Under the pieces are notes generated by a model. That model was given only the letters and a program-made list of their open reading frames with translations, had not been told where the DNA came from and did no database searches. From assembly GCA_024639505.1 (NCBI GenBank), contig JAHEIE010000008.1:1-38027 (forward strand): a DNA stretch of 38,027 nt, read 5' to 3'. The position numbers were made by a program, and so were the translations under genes. This DNA is from Crocinitomicaceae bacterium. Its GTDB lineage: Bacteria > Bacteroidota > Bacteroidia > Flavobacteriales_D > CAJJDF01. Numbering within the stretch: the first letter of the stretch is position 1; the number at the start of each line of letters is the position of its first letter. Shown piece by piece: positions 1-9,193 of this stretch.

Positions 1-1467
1 CGTTTTCAAAAAGTATTGGTAGAGCCTACAACTGTTGAGCAAACAATAGAAATATTGAACAACATCAAAAACCGGTACGAAGATCACCATTTGGTTACTT
101 ATACAAAGGAAGCCATTGACGCTTGTGTGAAATTAACTGCTCGTTACATGACCGATAGATTTTTGCCAGACAAAGCGATTGATGCAATGGACGAGGTTGG
201 ATCTAGGGTTCACATTACTAATATCAATGTGCCGCAAGCAATTATAGATGTTGAAAAAGCAATTGAAGATGTGAAGGAAAAAAAATCTTCGGTTGTAAAA
301 AGACAGAAGTATGAAGAGGCAGCACAATTAAGAGACGAAGAAAGACAGCTACAAGAAAAGTTAGAAATAGAAAAGAAAAAGTGGGAAGAGGAAACTGAAA
401 ACGACCGAGAAGTTGTAACAGAAGACAATGTTGCCGAAGTAGTTTCTATGATGACTGGGATTCCTGTACAAAGAGTTGCAGAAAAGGAAACTGGCAGACT
501 GAAAGAAATGGCTACCAATTTACAAGGAACAGTAATTGGCCAAGATGACGCAATCAAAAAGATAGTAAAAGCTATTCAGAGAAACAGAGCAGGACTAAAG
601 GACCCAAACAAACCAATTGGTTCGTTTATATTTTTAGGACCGACTGGAGTAGGAAAAACTCAATTAGCAAAAGAGTTAGCTAAATATTTATTCGACACGG
701 AAGAATCGTTAATTAGAATAGACATGAGTGAATACATGGAGAAATTCTCTGTCTCTAGATTAGTTGGAGCTCCTCCGGGATATGTAGGATATGAAGAAGG
801 TGGTCAGCTTACTGAAAAAGTGAGAAGAAAGCCCTACTCTATTATTTTGCTTGATGAGATTGAAAAAGCGCATCCAGATGTTTTCAATTTATTACTTCAG
901 GCCCTTGATGATGGTCAGTTGACTGATAGTTTGGGAAGAAAAATTGACTTCCGAAATACGGTAATCATTATGACTTCAAATATTGGAGCCAGACAATTGC
1001 AAGATTTTGGAACAGGAGTTGGATTTGGAACCAAAGCAAAAACAGATAGCGTAGACAAAGATACTCAGGCAGTGATTCAGTCTGCTTTGAAAAAAGCTTT
1101 TGCACCTGAATTCTTGAATAGAATTGATGACTTGATTCTGTTCAACTCATTGAGCAAGGAAGACATCCATAAAATTATTGACATTGAACTATCCAAACTA
1201 TACAAGAGAATTGACGAACTTGGTTTCAATATTGAATTGACTGACAAAGCAAAAGATTTTATTGCAGAAAAGGGTTATGACGCCAAATATGGAGCAAGAC
1301 CATTGAAACGATCTATTCAAAAATATTTGGAGGATCCATTGGCTGAGCAAATTATTCAACACGAAATTGGCGATGGAGACAAATTAGTGGTTGATTATGA
1401 TGATAAAAAAGAAGAAATCGAAATCAAACCGAAAAAAGGAAGAAAAAAGAAGTCTACTGAAGAGTAA
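1..1467 (+). CDS. clpC: ATP-dependent Clp protease ATP-binding subunit, ClpC type (5' truncated by window edge)
   Basis: Frame open from base 1 (RFQKVLVEPTTVEQTI...). UVR-like segment (KRQKYEEAAQLRDEERQLQEKL), D2 Walker A GPTGVGKT, Walker B IILLDEIEKAHPDV, C-terminal GARPLKRSIQKYLEDPLAEQI. Confidence 0.93.
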   Translation, partial: RFQKVLVEPTTVEQTIEILNNIKNRYEDHHLVTYTKEAIDACVKLTARYMTDRFLPDKAIDAMDEVGSRVHITNINVPQAIIDVEKAIEDVKEKKSSVVKRQKYEEAAQLRDEERQLQEKLEIEKKKWEEETENDREVVTEDNVAEVVSMMTGIPVQRVAEKETGRLKEMATNLQGTVIGQDDAIKKIVKAIQRNRAGLKDPNKPIGSFIFLGPTGVGKTQLAKELAKYLFDTEESLIRIDMSEYMEKFSVSRLVGAPPGYVGYEEGGQLTEKVRRKPYSIILLDEIEKAHPDVFNLLLQALDDGQLTDSLGRKIDFRNTVIIMTSNIGARQLQDFGTGVGFGTKAKTDSVDKDTQAVIQSALKKAFAPEFLNRIDDLILFNSLSKEDIHKIIDIELSKLYKRIDELGFNIELTDKAKDFIAEKGYDAKYGARPLKRSIQKYLEDPLAEQIIQHEIGDGDKLVVDYDDKKEEIEIKPKKGRKKKSTEE

Positions 1468-1491
1468 AATTCTTTAAATACTTATATTTGA

Positions 1492-1527
1492 AGCTCATTC
1501 AGAATTCACTGAATGGGCTTTTTTTTA
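1492..1527 (+). terminator. Rho-independent terminator downstream of clpC
   Basis: GCTCATTCAG-AATTCA-CTGAATGGGC hairpin followed by a T8 run. Confidence 0.75.
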
Positions 1528-1543
1528 TTAAAAATAGAGAGAA

Positions 1544-3856
1544 TTGAAAGTCTGTATTGCCGAAAAACCAAGTGTTGCCAGAGAAATTGCTGCCATTTTA
1601 GGAGCTGATTCTAAAAAGAATGGCTACTACGAAGGAAATGGCTATGCTGTAACTTATACTTTTGGGCATTTGTGCACACTTCTGGAGCCGAGCGATTATC
1701 ATCCGCAATGGAAAAGCTGGGATTTGAATATTCTGCCTATGCTTCCCGAGCGATTTGATACCAAAGTAAACTCAAACGAAGGAGTAAGAAAACAGTTTGA
1801 TGTAATTAAATCTTTGTTTGATAAAGCAAGTGTGGTTATAAACTGCGGGGATGCAGGAACTGAAGGAGAATTAATTCAACGGTGGGTAATTAACCAATGT
1901 GACTACAAAGGAGAGGTTCAACGATTGTGGATTTCTTCTCTGACTGAAGAAGCAATAAAAGAAGGTTTTAAGAATTTAAAACCCTCTTCAAACTACGATA
2001 ATTTATATTATGCAGGGTTTTCAAGAGCAATTGGCGATTGGTTGTTGGGACTGAATGCTACTCGATTATTCACAGTGAAATATGGAGGTTACAAGCAAGT
2101 ACTTTCTGTGGGAAGAGTCCAAACTCCTACTCTAGCTATGTTGGTAAACCGATACAAAGAGATTCAAAATTTTAAACCAGAACCTTATTGGGAACTACAA
2201 ACAACTTACAGAGAAACACAGTTTAGTTACGAAGAAGGACGGTTTAAGGAGAAAGAAGAAGGTCAGAAACTTGCCGACAAAGTAAAGGAAGATGATTTTG
2301 AAATTGTTTCTGTAACAAAAAAGAAAGGGAAGGAATACGCTCCCAAATTATTTGATTTGACAGGATTGCAAGTGTATTGCAATACCAAATTTGGATTTTC
2401 GGCTGATGAAACTCTCAAAACTGTTCAGAAATTATACGAATTGAAAGTTGTGACTTATCCTAGAGTTGATACAACTTTTTTGCCTAATGATGTATATCCT
2501 AAAATTACAGGCATTTTATCGAAATTGAGTAATTATCAGACTCTTACTCAGCCACTTTTGGGTGATAAAATAAGAAAGTCAAAAAAGGTATTTGACGACA
2601 AAAAAGTAACCGATCACCACGCTATAATTCCTACTGGGATGCAAAGTCATTTGCAACACAACCAACAATTGGTTTACGATATTATCACACGCAGATTTAT
2701 TGGGGTGTTTTATCCAGATTCGGATGTATCCAATTCAACTGTAATGGGAAAAGTAGCCGAAGTTCCTTTTAAAACAACTGGAAAAGAGATTTTGACAAAA
2801 GGTTGGCGAGTGGTGTTTGAAACTGAATCCAGTAAAGACAAGAATGACCAAGCTATTCTTCCAAATTTTGTAAAAGGAGAAAAAGGGCCGCACGAACCTT
2901 CATTTTTGGAAAAAGAAACAAAACCTCCAAGAAATTTCACGGAAGCTAGTTTGTTGCGTGCCATGGAAACAGCAGGGAAACAAGTAGACGATGATGAAAT
3001 GAGGGAATTGATGAAGGAAAACGGTATTGGAAGACCTTCGACTCGAGCTAGTATTATCGAAACTTTATTTAGACGAAAATACATTGAAAGACAAAAGAAA
3101 TTAGTAATTCCAACAGAAACAGGAATCAGCTTAATTGATTTGATTGATAATGAATTACTAAAATCAGCAGAACTTACTGGACGATGGGAAAAACGGCTAA
3201 AAGAAATAGAACGTGGCGATTTTAAGGCAGGTGAATTCATTCATAACATGAAAAAAATGGTGTATGAATTGGTAGCAGAAGTAAAATCGAATAACACTGT
3301 GAAGCGAATCACATCCAATGTTCCTGAGATTAAAAAAACTGAGAATAAAGCTACGAAAATAAGTAAGTCTGCAGGGAAAGGAAAGAAAGAATTAGTTGGA
3401 AAAACTTGCATAAAATGCAAAGCGGGTAAATTTATAAAGGGAGGTTCTGCCTATGGCTGTTCAAATTACAAAAACGGTTGTAAATTCATTCTTCCTTTTA
3501 AAATTCATGGGAAGAAAATATCTGAAAATCAATTGGTAAGACTGCTTGATAAAGGAAGTACAACTAATCTAAAAGGATTTACTTCAAACAATCAAAAAGT
3601 AGATGGAGTGCTAAAATTTGACGAGAATTTTAATTTAAAACTAGAACCCAAAGCAGCTAAAGATAAATCTAAAAATACAGATTTAATTCGTTGCCCGAAA
3701 TGTAAAAAAGGAATGGTAATAAAAGGGAAAACTGCTTATGGTTGTTCTGATTATAAAACGGGTTGTGATTTTGTTTTTCCTTTTCAAAAGATAAAGGAAA
3801 AAGCGAATGGAAAATCTCTTACAAAAGAATTGGTGTTGGAAATAATTTCTGAATAA
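1544..3856 (+). CDS. topB: DNA topoisomerase III (type IA) with C-terminal zinc-ribbon repeats
   Basis: MKVCIAEKPSVAREIA N-terminus, GDAGTEGELIQRW, SVGRVQTPTLAMLV active-site region, two C-terminal CxxC...C zinc ribbons (CIKCKAGKFIKGGSAYGCSNY; CPKCKKGMVIKGKTAYGCSDY). TTG start. Confidence 0.92.
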   Translation: MKVCIAEKPSVAREIAAILGADSKKNGYYEGNGYAVTYTFGHLCTLLEPSDYHPQWKSWDLNILPMLPERFDTKVNSNEGVRKQFDVIKSLFDKASVVINCGDAGTEGELIQRWVINQCDYKGEVQRLWISSLTEEAIKEGFKNLKPSSNYDNLYYAGFSRAIGDWLLGLNATRLFTVKYGGYKQVLSVGRVQTPTLAMLVNRYKEIQNFKPEPYWELQTTYRETQFSYEEGRFKEKEEGQKLADKVKEDDFEIVSVTKKKGKEYAPKLFDLTGLQVYCNTKFGFSADETLKTVQKLYELKVVTYPRVDTTFLPNDVYPKITGILSKLSNYQTLTQPLLGDKIRKSKKVFDDKKVTDHHAIIPTGMQSHLQHNQQLVYDIITRRFIGVFYPDSDVSNSTVMGKVAEVPFKTTGKEILTKGWRVVFETESSKDKNDQAILPNFVKGEKGPHEPSFLEKETKPPRNFTEASLLRAMETAGKQVDDDEMRELMKENGIGRPSTRASIIETLFRRKYIERQKKLVIPTETGISLIDLIDNELLKSAELTGRWEKRLKEIERGDFKAGEFIHNMKKMVYELVAEVKSNNTVKRITSNVPEIKKTENKATKISKSAGKGKKELVGKTCIKCKAGKFIKGGSAYGCSNYKNGCKFILPFKIHGKKISENQLVRLLDKGSTTNLKGFTSNNQKVDGVLKFDENFNLKLEPKAAKDKSKNTDLIRCPKCKKGMVIKGKTAYGCSDYKTGCDFVFPFQKIKEKANGKSLTKELVLEIISE

Positions 3857-3861
3857 CGGAA

Positions 3862-5100
3862 TTACTTCTTTTTGTTCTTTTTTACTTTTTTATCCAATTC
3901 CTCTATTTGCCCCATCAATTCCTTCACACTCAAACTTGTATCTTCACTAAAATCGACTGTTTGTCGGTATTCGTCTTGTTTTAATTCTAATACTTTAATT
4001 GGTTTACCTACAAATTTTTCTATTTCATCTAGCAATGGTTTTTCTTCATTAGCACAAAACGAAACTGCATCACCTTTTTCCTTTCCTCTTCCAGTTCTTC
4101 CAATCCTATGAACGTAATTTTCTGCAACATCTGGCAAGTCGTAATTTACAACGTAATCTACATTTGCAATGTCAATTCCCCTCGCAGATACATCAGTCGC
4201 AATCATTACATTTACTTTTCCGGTACGGAAAAAATTCATCACCGAACTTCTGTCTTTTTGAGCTTTATCTCCATGAATTGTCATCGATTCTATTTCGACT
4301 CTATCCATTGCTTTTTTCACCCTTTCGGCACGAACTTTTGTTCGCACAAACACCAATATTTTACTTTTTGGGTTCTCTTTAATTAATCTCTCTAAGAAAA
4401 ATCGCTTGTCGTCCATTTTCACAAAGGCCACTGAGTGTTTGATATTCTTGGAAACTGGATCTTTTGGAGCAATTTGAATTCGAATTGCATTGCTTTTGAT
4501 CAAATCATAAGCAGTTTTCTTGATTTTGGCACTAATCGTTGCCGAGAAAAAGAGGGTTTGCCTCACTTTGGGCATTCTTTCCATTACATCCACTATGTCT
4601 TTCTTGAATCCCAAATCCAGCATGTGATCGGCTTCATCCAACACTAAAGTCTGCACTTTATCCAAACTTAAAAATCGTTGGTGATGCAGGTCAAACATTC
4701 TTCCTGGTGTTGTAACTAATACATCTACACCTTTCAAAAGTTTAGCTATTTGTGATTCTTGATCAACTCCACCAAAAAGCGCCAAAGTATTTACTCTTGT
4801 TCCTTTTCCTAATTTGGTAAACACCTCACCTATTTGCTGTGCCAATTCTCTAGTAGGAACCATTACCAAAGCTCTAATTACAGATTCTTTGTGATTCCTC
4901 TTTTTCTTTTGAATGTCATTGATAATAGGAATTGCGAATGCAGCCGTTTTTCCAGTACCAGTTTGAGCTATTGCCAATAAATCTTCTCCTTTCATTATTG
5001 CAGGAATCGATTTATACTGAATATCCGTTGGTTTTTTAAACCCAATTTTTTCCAGATTATTAATAATTTCTGGCGTAAAGCTGTATTGACTAAATTTCAT
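3862..5100 (-). CDS. DEAD/DEAH-box ATP-dependent RNA helicase (RhlE-like)
   Basis: Q-motif, AQTGTGKTAAFAIP, PTRELA, TPGR, DEAD, SAT, HRIGRTGR motifs. Confidence 0.92.
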   Translation of the reverse strand: MKFSQYSFTPEIINNLEKIGFKKPTDIQYKSIPAIMKGEDLLAIAQTGTGKTAAFAIPIINDIQKKKRNHKESVIRALVMVPTRELAQQIGEVFTKLGKGTRVNTLALFGGVDQESQIAKLLKGVDVLVTTPGRMFDLHHQRFLSLDKVQTLVLDEADHMLDLGFKKDIVDVMERMPKVRQTLFFSATISAKIKKTAYDLIKSNAIRIQIAPKDPVSKNIKHSVAFVKMDDKRFFLERLIKENPKSKILVFVRTKVRAERVKKAMDRVEIESMTIHGDKAQKDRSSVMNFFRTGKVNVMIATDVSARGIDIANVDYVVNYDLPDVAENYVHRIGRTGRGKEKGDAVSFCANEEKPLLDEIEKFVGKPIKVLELKQDEYRQTVDFSEDTSLSVKELMGQIEELDKKVKKNKKK

Positions 5101-5125
5101 GGTGTAAAGATAAGGTTTATTACTG

Positions 5126-6670
5126 CTACCAACTAATTGGCATATAATCTTTCAGGAATTGTCCGTTCCAATGTTTTCCGGTATTTATTCCGTCAATCAA
5201 AGGATCTAGCACTCTGGCAGCACCATCTACTATATCAAGCGGTGGCTGAAAATCGTGTTCTTCCACTTTCTTTTGAGACAACTGAACTGGATCTTCGTCT
5301 GTTACCCAACCCGTATCCACAGCATTCATAAACACACCATCTTTTCCAAATTCACTTGCCGAAGTATGAGTCATCATATTCAAAGCTGCTTTTGCCATAT
5401 TGGTATGCGGATGACGCGATATTTTGTGAAACGTATGAAATTTTCCTTCCATAGCTGAAACGTTGATAATGTGTTTTTTACCTGTGTTTTCTTCACGCAT
5501 TAGATTAGATAATCTATTGCATAAAACGAAAGGAGCTACTGCATTTACAAGCTGTACTTCTACCATTTCTAAGGTTTCAATTTCCCCTAGTTTCAATCTC
5601 CAACTGTTTGTTTTTCGCAAATCTACTTGTTGCAAATCTGCATCTAATTTTCCTTCAGGAAAAACCTCTTTACTGGTAATAGCATTATCGAAACTGTACG
5701 GGATTTGCGATAATTTTGCCGAAGCACTTATTCCAATCCCCGGTCGATTGCTGTGCCAAGAAACAGGTAAATTCTTTTTATCCATTGTCTTTTCAGAGAA
5801 TTGATTCAATTCATCCAAACAAGTTTTGTGATCTTTTAATAATTCTCTAGCTTTTTCGGGTAATTGATCAAATGGTGTTTCTTCCCACTCCATCATGTGC
5901 GAGTAAAAGCCTGCTGGTCTTCTCACCGTTTGTGCCGCATTGTTGATCAAAATATCCAACCTACTAAACTTAGATTCAATAAAATTGCAAAAAATCTCCA
6001 CACTAGGAATGTGCCTTAAATCCAATCCGTGAATGTGTAATCTATCTTTCCATTCATGGTAATCGTCTTCTTTAGAAAAACGAATTGCTGAATCCACAGG
6101 AAAGCGAGTGGTTGCAACGACTTCGGCCCCCGAACGCAATAAAATTAAGGTAATGTGATATCCGATTTTTAATCTAGAACCTGTTACCACAGCAACTTGG
6201 CCAGTTAAATCTGCCGTTTGGAAACGTTTGGCATAATTGAAATCTCCACACGATTCGCACATCGTGTCATAAAAATGATGCAATTCGGTAAACTCTTCTT
6301 TACACACATAGCAATTTCTTGGACTTTCTAGTGCTCCTCTACTTATCGAATTTGGGTTTTCCAACATTTTTGGAGCTACAAAAACTGCATCTTCTCTTGC
6401 ACTTCGTATTCCAGTGTTTTTTCGTGCGTGCTTTTCTCTTTCTCTTTTCTTTCTTTGTGCTGCTTTTTTAGCATTTTTCACCCTCAAATCTTGCTCTTCC
6501 TTTGTTGGTCGAGATAGTTTTCCCGCTGCCATCATCAATTCCTTACGCTTTTCTTTAGAAAGTTCAAAAATTTGATTGGTATCTTCCAATAAATTTTCAA
6601 GTGTGGCAATACACTGGTTTATTTCCTCTTCTGTCAGGATTTTTTTGCCTTCTGAATTCTTTTCTTCCAT
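5126..6670 (-). CDS. SDR-family NAD(P)-dependent oxidoreductase with long N-terminal extension carrying a CxxC...CxxC zinc-knuckle
   Basis: Rossmann segment [45 protein letters not shown]. Upstream [23 protein letters not shown] and a K/R-rich N-terminus. Confidence 0.8.
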   Translation of the reverse strand: MEEKNSEGKKILTEEEINQCIATLENLLEDTNQIFELSKEKRKELMMAAGKLSRPTKEEQDLRVKNAKKAAQRKKREREKHARKNTGIRSAREDAVFVAPKMLENPNSISRGALESPRNCYVCKEEFTELHHFYDTMCESCGDFNYAKRFQTADLTGQVAVVTGSRLKIGYHITLILLRSGAEVVATTRFPVDSAIRFSKEDDYHEWKDRLHIHGLDLRHIPSVEIFCNFIESKFSRLDILINNAAQTVRRPAGFYSHMMEWEETPFDQLPEKARELLKDHKTCLDELNQFSEKTMDKKNLPVSWHSNRPGIGISASAKLSQIPYSFDNAITSKEVFPEGKLDADLQQVDLRKTNSWRLKLGEIETLEMVEVQLVNAVAPFVLCNRLSNLMREENTGKKHIINVSAMEGKFHTFHKISRHPHTNMAKAALNMMTHTSASEFGKDGVFMNAVDTGWVTDEDPVQLSQKKVEEHDFQPPLDIVDGAARVLDPLIDGINTGKHWNGQFLKDYMPISW

Positions 6671-7317
6671 TACTTAGTCACTTCTTTTTGAACATTTTGA
6701 TACACCTCTTCTAAGTCAGCAAATTCTCTGTAACCATTAGAAATCATATAAAATTGCTTCCTTAGTTTCACCACTACCGAAGGAAATCCTTTGATTCCCA
6801 TCTCGGAAGACAGCTGAAAATCAGTTTTAGTTGCATATTTTGCTTCTTCACTTTCAAATAGTTCTTCAAATCGAGATTTATCCATTCCAAATTCGTCTGC
6901 AACCTCCAAGAAAGTTTCAAGTAAATTGATGTTTCTGTTTTTCACATAAAAAGCTATTTGAACAGCCTTAAAAAAAGCCAATTCCTTAGTTGGATCCATC
7001 ATACGGCAAACTATCACAGCTCTTGAAGCTGGCTCAGTATCTAGCACAAAATCTTCGTTGGTAAACATATCGAAAGAAAATGGCTGTCCGGTTCTTTTTT
7101 CAATTTCTATCCAATGCGATTTAAGAAATTCCTCCATTTGATGAACCATTTCAACCCCATTAGGTCTCAAGCCACCTTGCACCATTCGAAGAGTTAGCTC
7201 AGGATGTTTTTCTATAAATTTATCCAATTCTGGAGCAAATCCATAACACCAAGAACATAGGGTGTCACCTATATATATTAAGGAATTTTCCTCGCTTTGT
7301 ATCCAATCTAAATTCAT
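6670..7317 (-). CDS. DsbA family protein (FrnE-like thioredoxin fold, CSWC motif)
   Basis: N-terminal [27 protein letters not shown] cis-Pro region. Stop codon overlaps the SDR ATG by 1 nt. Confidence 0.82.
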   Translation of the reverse strand: MNLDWIQSEENSLIYIGDTLCSWCYGFAPELDKFIEKHPELTLRMVQGGLRPNGVEMVHQMEEFLKSHWIEIEKRTGQPFSFDMFTNEDFVLDTEPASRAVIVCRMMDPTKELAFFKAVQIAFYVKNRNINLLETFLEVADEFGMDKSRFEELFESEEAKYATKTDFQLSSEMGIKGFPSVVVKLRKQFYMISNGYREFADLEEVYQNVQKEVTK

Positions 7318-7417
7318 GGTATAAAGGTATTACATTTTTTAATTCTATTCTGCTTGTAAATTCTATTTCAGATGAATTAAAACGGTTTTTAAACACCTTT
7401 TATATATATTTAGCCCT

Positions 7418-8743
7418 ATGAAAAAATTACCCTTACACTTAAAAATTCTAATAGGAATGTTCCTTGGAGTAATCTTTGGAGTCATTATGATGCAAATTAA
7501 TGGAGGAAAAGATTTTACTATTGATTGGATAAAACCGTTAGGAACCATCTTTGTGAACTTATTAAAATTGATTGCAATTCCTTTGATTGTTGCTTCATTA
7601 CTAAAGGGAATTTCTGACTTAAAAGACATCTCTAAATTTGCGAAAATTGGAGGAAGATCAATCTTAATTTACATTGGTACAACGGTTGTTGCCATTTCCA
7701 TTGGATTGGTAATAGTAAATATAGTTCAACCTGGATCAGGTATTTCGCCCGAAACTGTGGAACAACTAGAAGAAACTTACAAGGGGAATTCGGGAATCAC
7801 CTCTAAACTTTCTACGGCTGCCTCGCAAAAAGAAAGTGGTCCTCTCGATTTTGTAGTTGATATGATTCCAAGTAACTTGTTTAAAGCCTTAGGTGACAAC
7901 GGCAATATGCTTCAAGTCATTTTCTTTATTATATTTTTTGGAATATCGATGTTGCTGATTCCTGAAAAAAGTGCCAAACCAATCAAAGATTTTTTTGATG
8001 GATTGAACGATGTCGTACTCAAAATGGTTGATTTAATTATGATAACAGCACCAGTTGCAGTATTTGCTCTTCTGGCAACTGTTATTGTTTCGGCAGAAAG
8101 TTGGGAAATCATTCAAGCCTTAATCATTTATTCGCTTACCGTTATTGGCGGATTGCTTTTAATGATCGTGTTCTATCTACTATTAGTCTCTCTAATAGTA
8201 AAGAAAAATCCATTTTGGTTTTTGAAACAATTAGCTCCAGCACAATTACTCGCATTTACCACAAGCAGTTCTGCTGCCACTCTTCCCGTAACAATGGAAC
8301 GTGTAGAAGAACATTTAGGTGTAGACAAAGAAGTTTCAAGTTTTGTACTTCCGGTTGGAGCCACAATAAACATGGATGGCACAAGTTTGTATCAAGCAGT
8401 TGCTGCTGTGTTTATTGCACAGGTACTGGGAGTAGATTTAACTACCTCAGATCAGTTGACAATTGTGTTAACAGCTCTGATGGCTTCTATTGGTTCGGCT
8501 GCGGTTCCTGGGGCTGGAATGGTTATGTTAGTTATTGTATTACAAGCAGTAGGTAAATTTTCGCCAGAACAAATTGCTATTGGGTTAACACTTATTTTTG
8601 CGGTAGACAGACCTCTTGATATGTTTAGGACTACCATAAATGTTACAGGAGATGCAACAGTATCAATGATAGTAGCAAAATCTTTAGGTAAAATTCACGA
8701 CCCAAAACCAAAAGATTGGGATGATAATTTAGAGAATGTGTGA
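7418..8743 (+). CDS. Dicarboxylate/amino acid:cation symporter (DAACS family, GltP/DctA-like)
   Basis: Multi-TM protein with TTSSSAATLPVTM, LPVGATINMDGTSLYQAVAAVFIAQ and FAVDRPLDMFRTTINVTGDA motifs. Confidence 0.92.
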   Translation: MKKLPLHLKILIGMFLGVIFGVIMMQINGGKDFTIDWIKPLGTIFVNLLKLIAIPLIVASLLKGISDLKDISKFAKIGGRSILIYIGTTVVAISIGLVIVNIVQPGSGISPETVEQLEETYKGNSGITSKLSTAASQKESGPLDFVVDMIPSNLFKALGDNGNMLQVIFFIIFFGISMLLIPEKSAKPIKDFFDGLNDVVLKMVDLIMITAPVAVFALLATVIVSAESWEIIQALIIYSLTVIGGLLLMIVFYLLLVSLIVKKNPFWFLKQLAPAQLLAFTTSSSAATLPVTMERVEEHLGVDKEVSSFVLPVGATINMDGTSLYQAVAAVFIAQVLGVDLTTSDQLTIVLTALMASIGSAAVPGAGMVMLVIVLQAVGKFSPEQIAIGLTLIFAVDRPLDMFRTTINVTGDATVSMIVAKSLGKIHDPKPKDWDDNLENV

Positions 8744-8762
8744 CATTTTAGTGTAAAACCTA

Positions 8763-8797
8763 AAAAAGGATTTCATTTAAAATGAAATCCTTTTCTT
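8763..8797. terminator. Probable bidirectional terminator
   Basis: AAAAAGGATTTCATTTAAAATGAAATCCTTTT near-perfect hairpin with A/T tracts on both sides, between convergent units (symporter + and small ORF -). Confidence 0.7.
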
Positions 8798-8806
8798 TTT
8801 ATTAAC

Positions 8807-8884
8807 CCCGCAAGCGGGAATTATTAACTATCGTCACGAACCACCGTGACTTATTATTGGAGTGAAACTATTAAAACACTCCAA
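8807..8884. repeat. Array of three consecutive, unrelated hairpins separated by TTATTA-type linkers
   Basis: CCCGC-AA-GCGGG (8807-8818); GTCACG-AACCAC-CGTGAC (8833-8850); TTGGAGTG-N12-CACTCCAA (8857-8884). All stems are perfect complements. Confidence 0.6.
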
Positions 8885-8899
8885 ATGTTATTATTCTAT

Positions 8900-9040
8900 C
8901 TAATTGTATAACGTAATCAATTGACGTTTTAGTGTATTCATGTATGCTAAATGCTCGATGTATTCCTTTACCAATCCTCGTTTCATTAATTCTATAGCTC
9001 TGTCTCGAGCTAATTCATATTTTATCTTTAAAGCATACAT
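8900..9040 (-). CDS. Small 46-aa protein, not in the ORF track
   Basis: Reverse strand ATG..TAG: MYALKIKYELARDRAIELMKRGLVKEYIEHLAYMNTLKRQLITLYN*. Amphipathic helical composition, ORF fills an otherwise empty intergenic region, and a hairpin array plus terminator lie downstream. Confidence 0.55.
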   Translation of the reverse strand: MYALKIKYELARDRAIELMKRGLVKEYIEHLAYMNTLKRQLITLYN

Positions 9041-9193
9041 AATTCTCAGTTTTTAATAATCAATTATTATAATACAATAGACGTACCAGAGCGAAAAAAG
9101 TTTCACCGAAAACAAAAATTAACAACCTTTTAATAATTGTTACAATTTTTTCTTATTTTTAGACTCATTCATTATTAATTAATATCTAAAAAC

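Noticed and set aside
133-557. Minus-strand ORFs of 64 and 115 aa inside clpC
   Set aside because: Antisense to a strongly supported conserved CDS; low-complexity Ser/Phe-rich translations typical of shadow ORFs.
2710-3240. 176-aa minus-strand ORF inside topB
   Set aside because: Shadow ORF fully overlapping conserved topoisomerase sequence; Ser-rich with no recognisable domain.
3872-5804. Plus-strand ORFs opposite the DEAD-box helicase and SDR genes
   Set aside because: Antisense to clear conserved CDSs with no independent support.
8101-8556. 151-aa plus-strand out-of-frame ORF inside the symporter gene
   Set aside because: Alternate frame of a conserved transporter; Ser/Cys-rich composition typical of frame-shifted translation.
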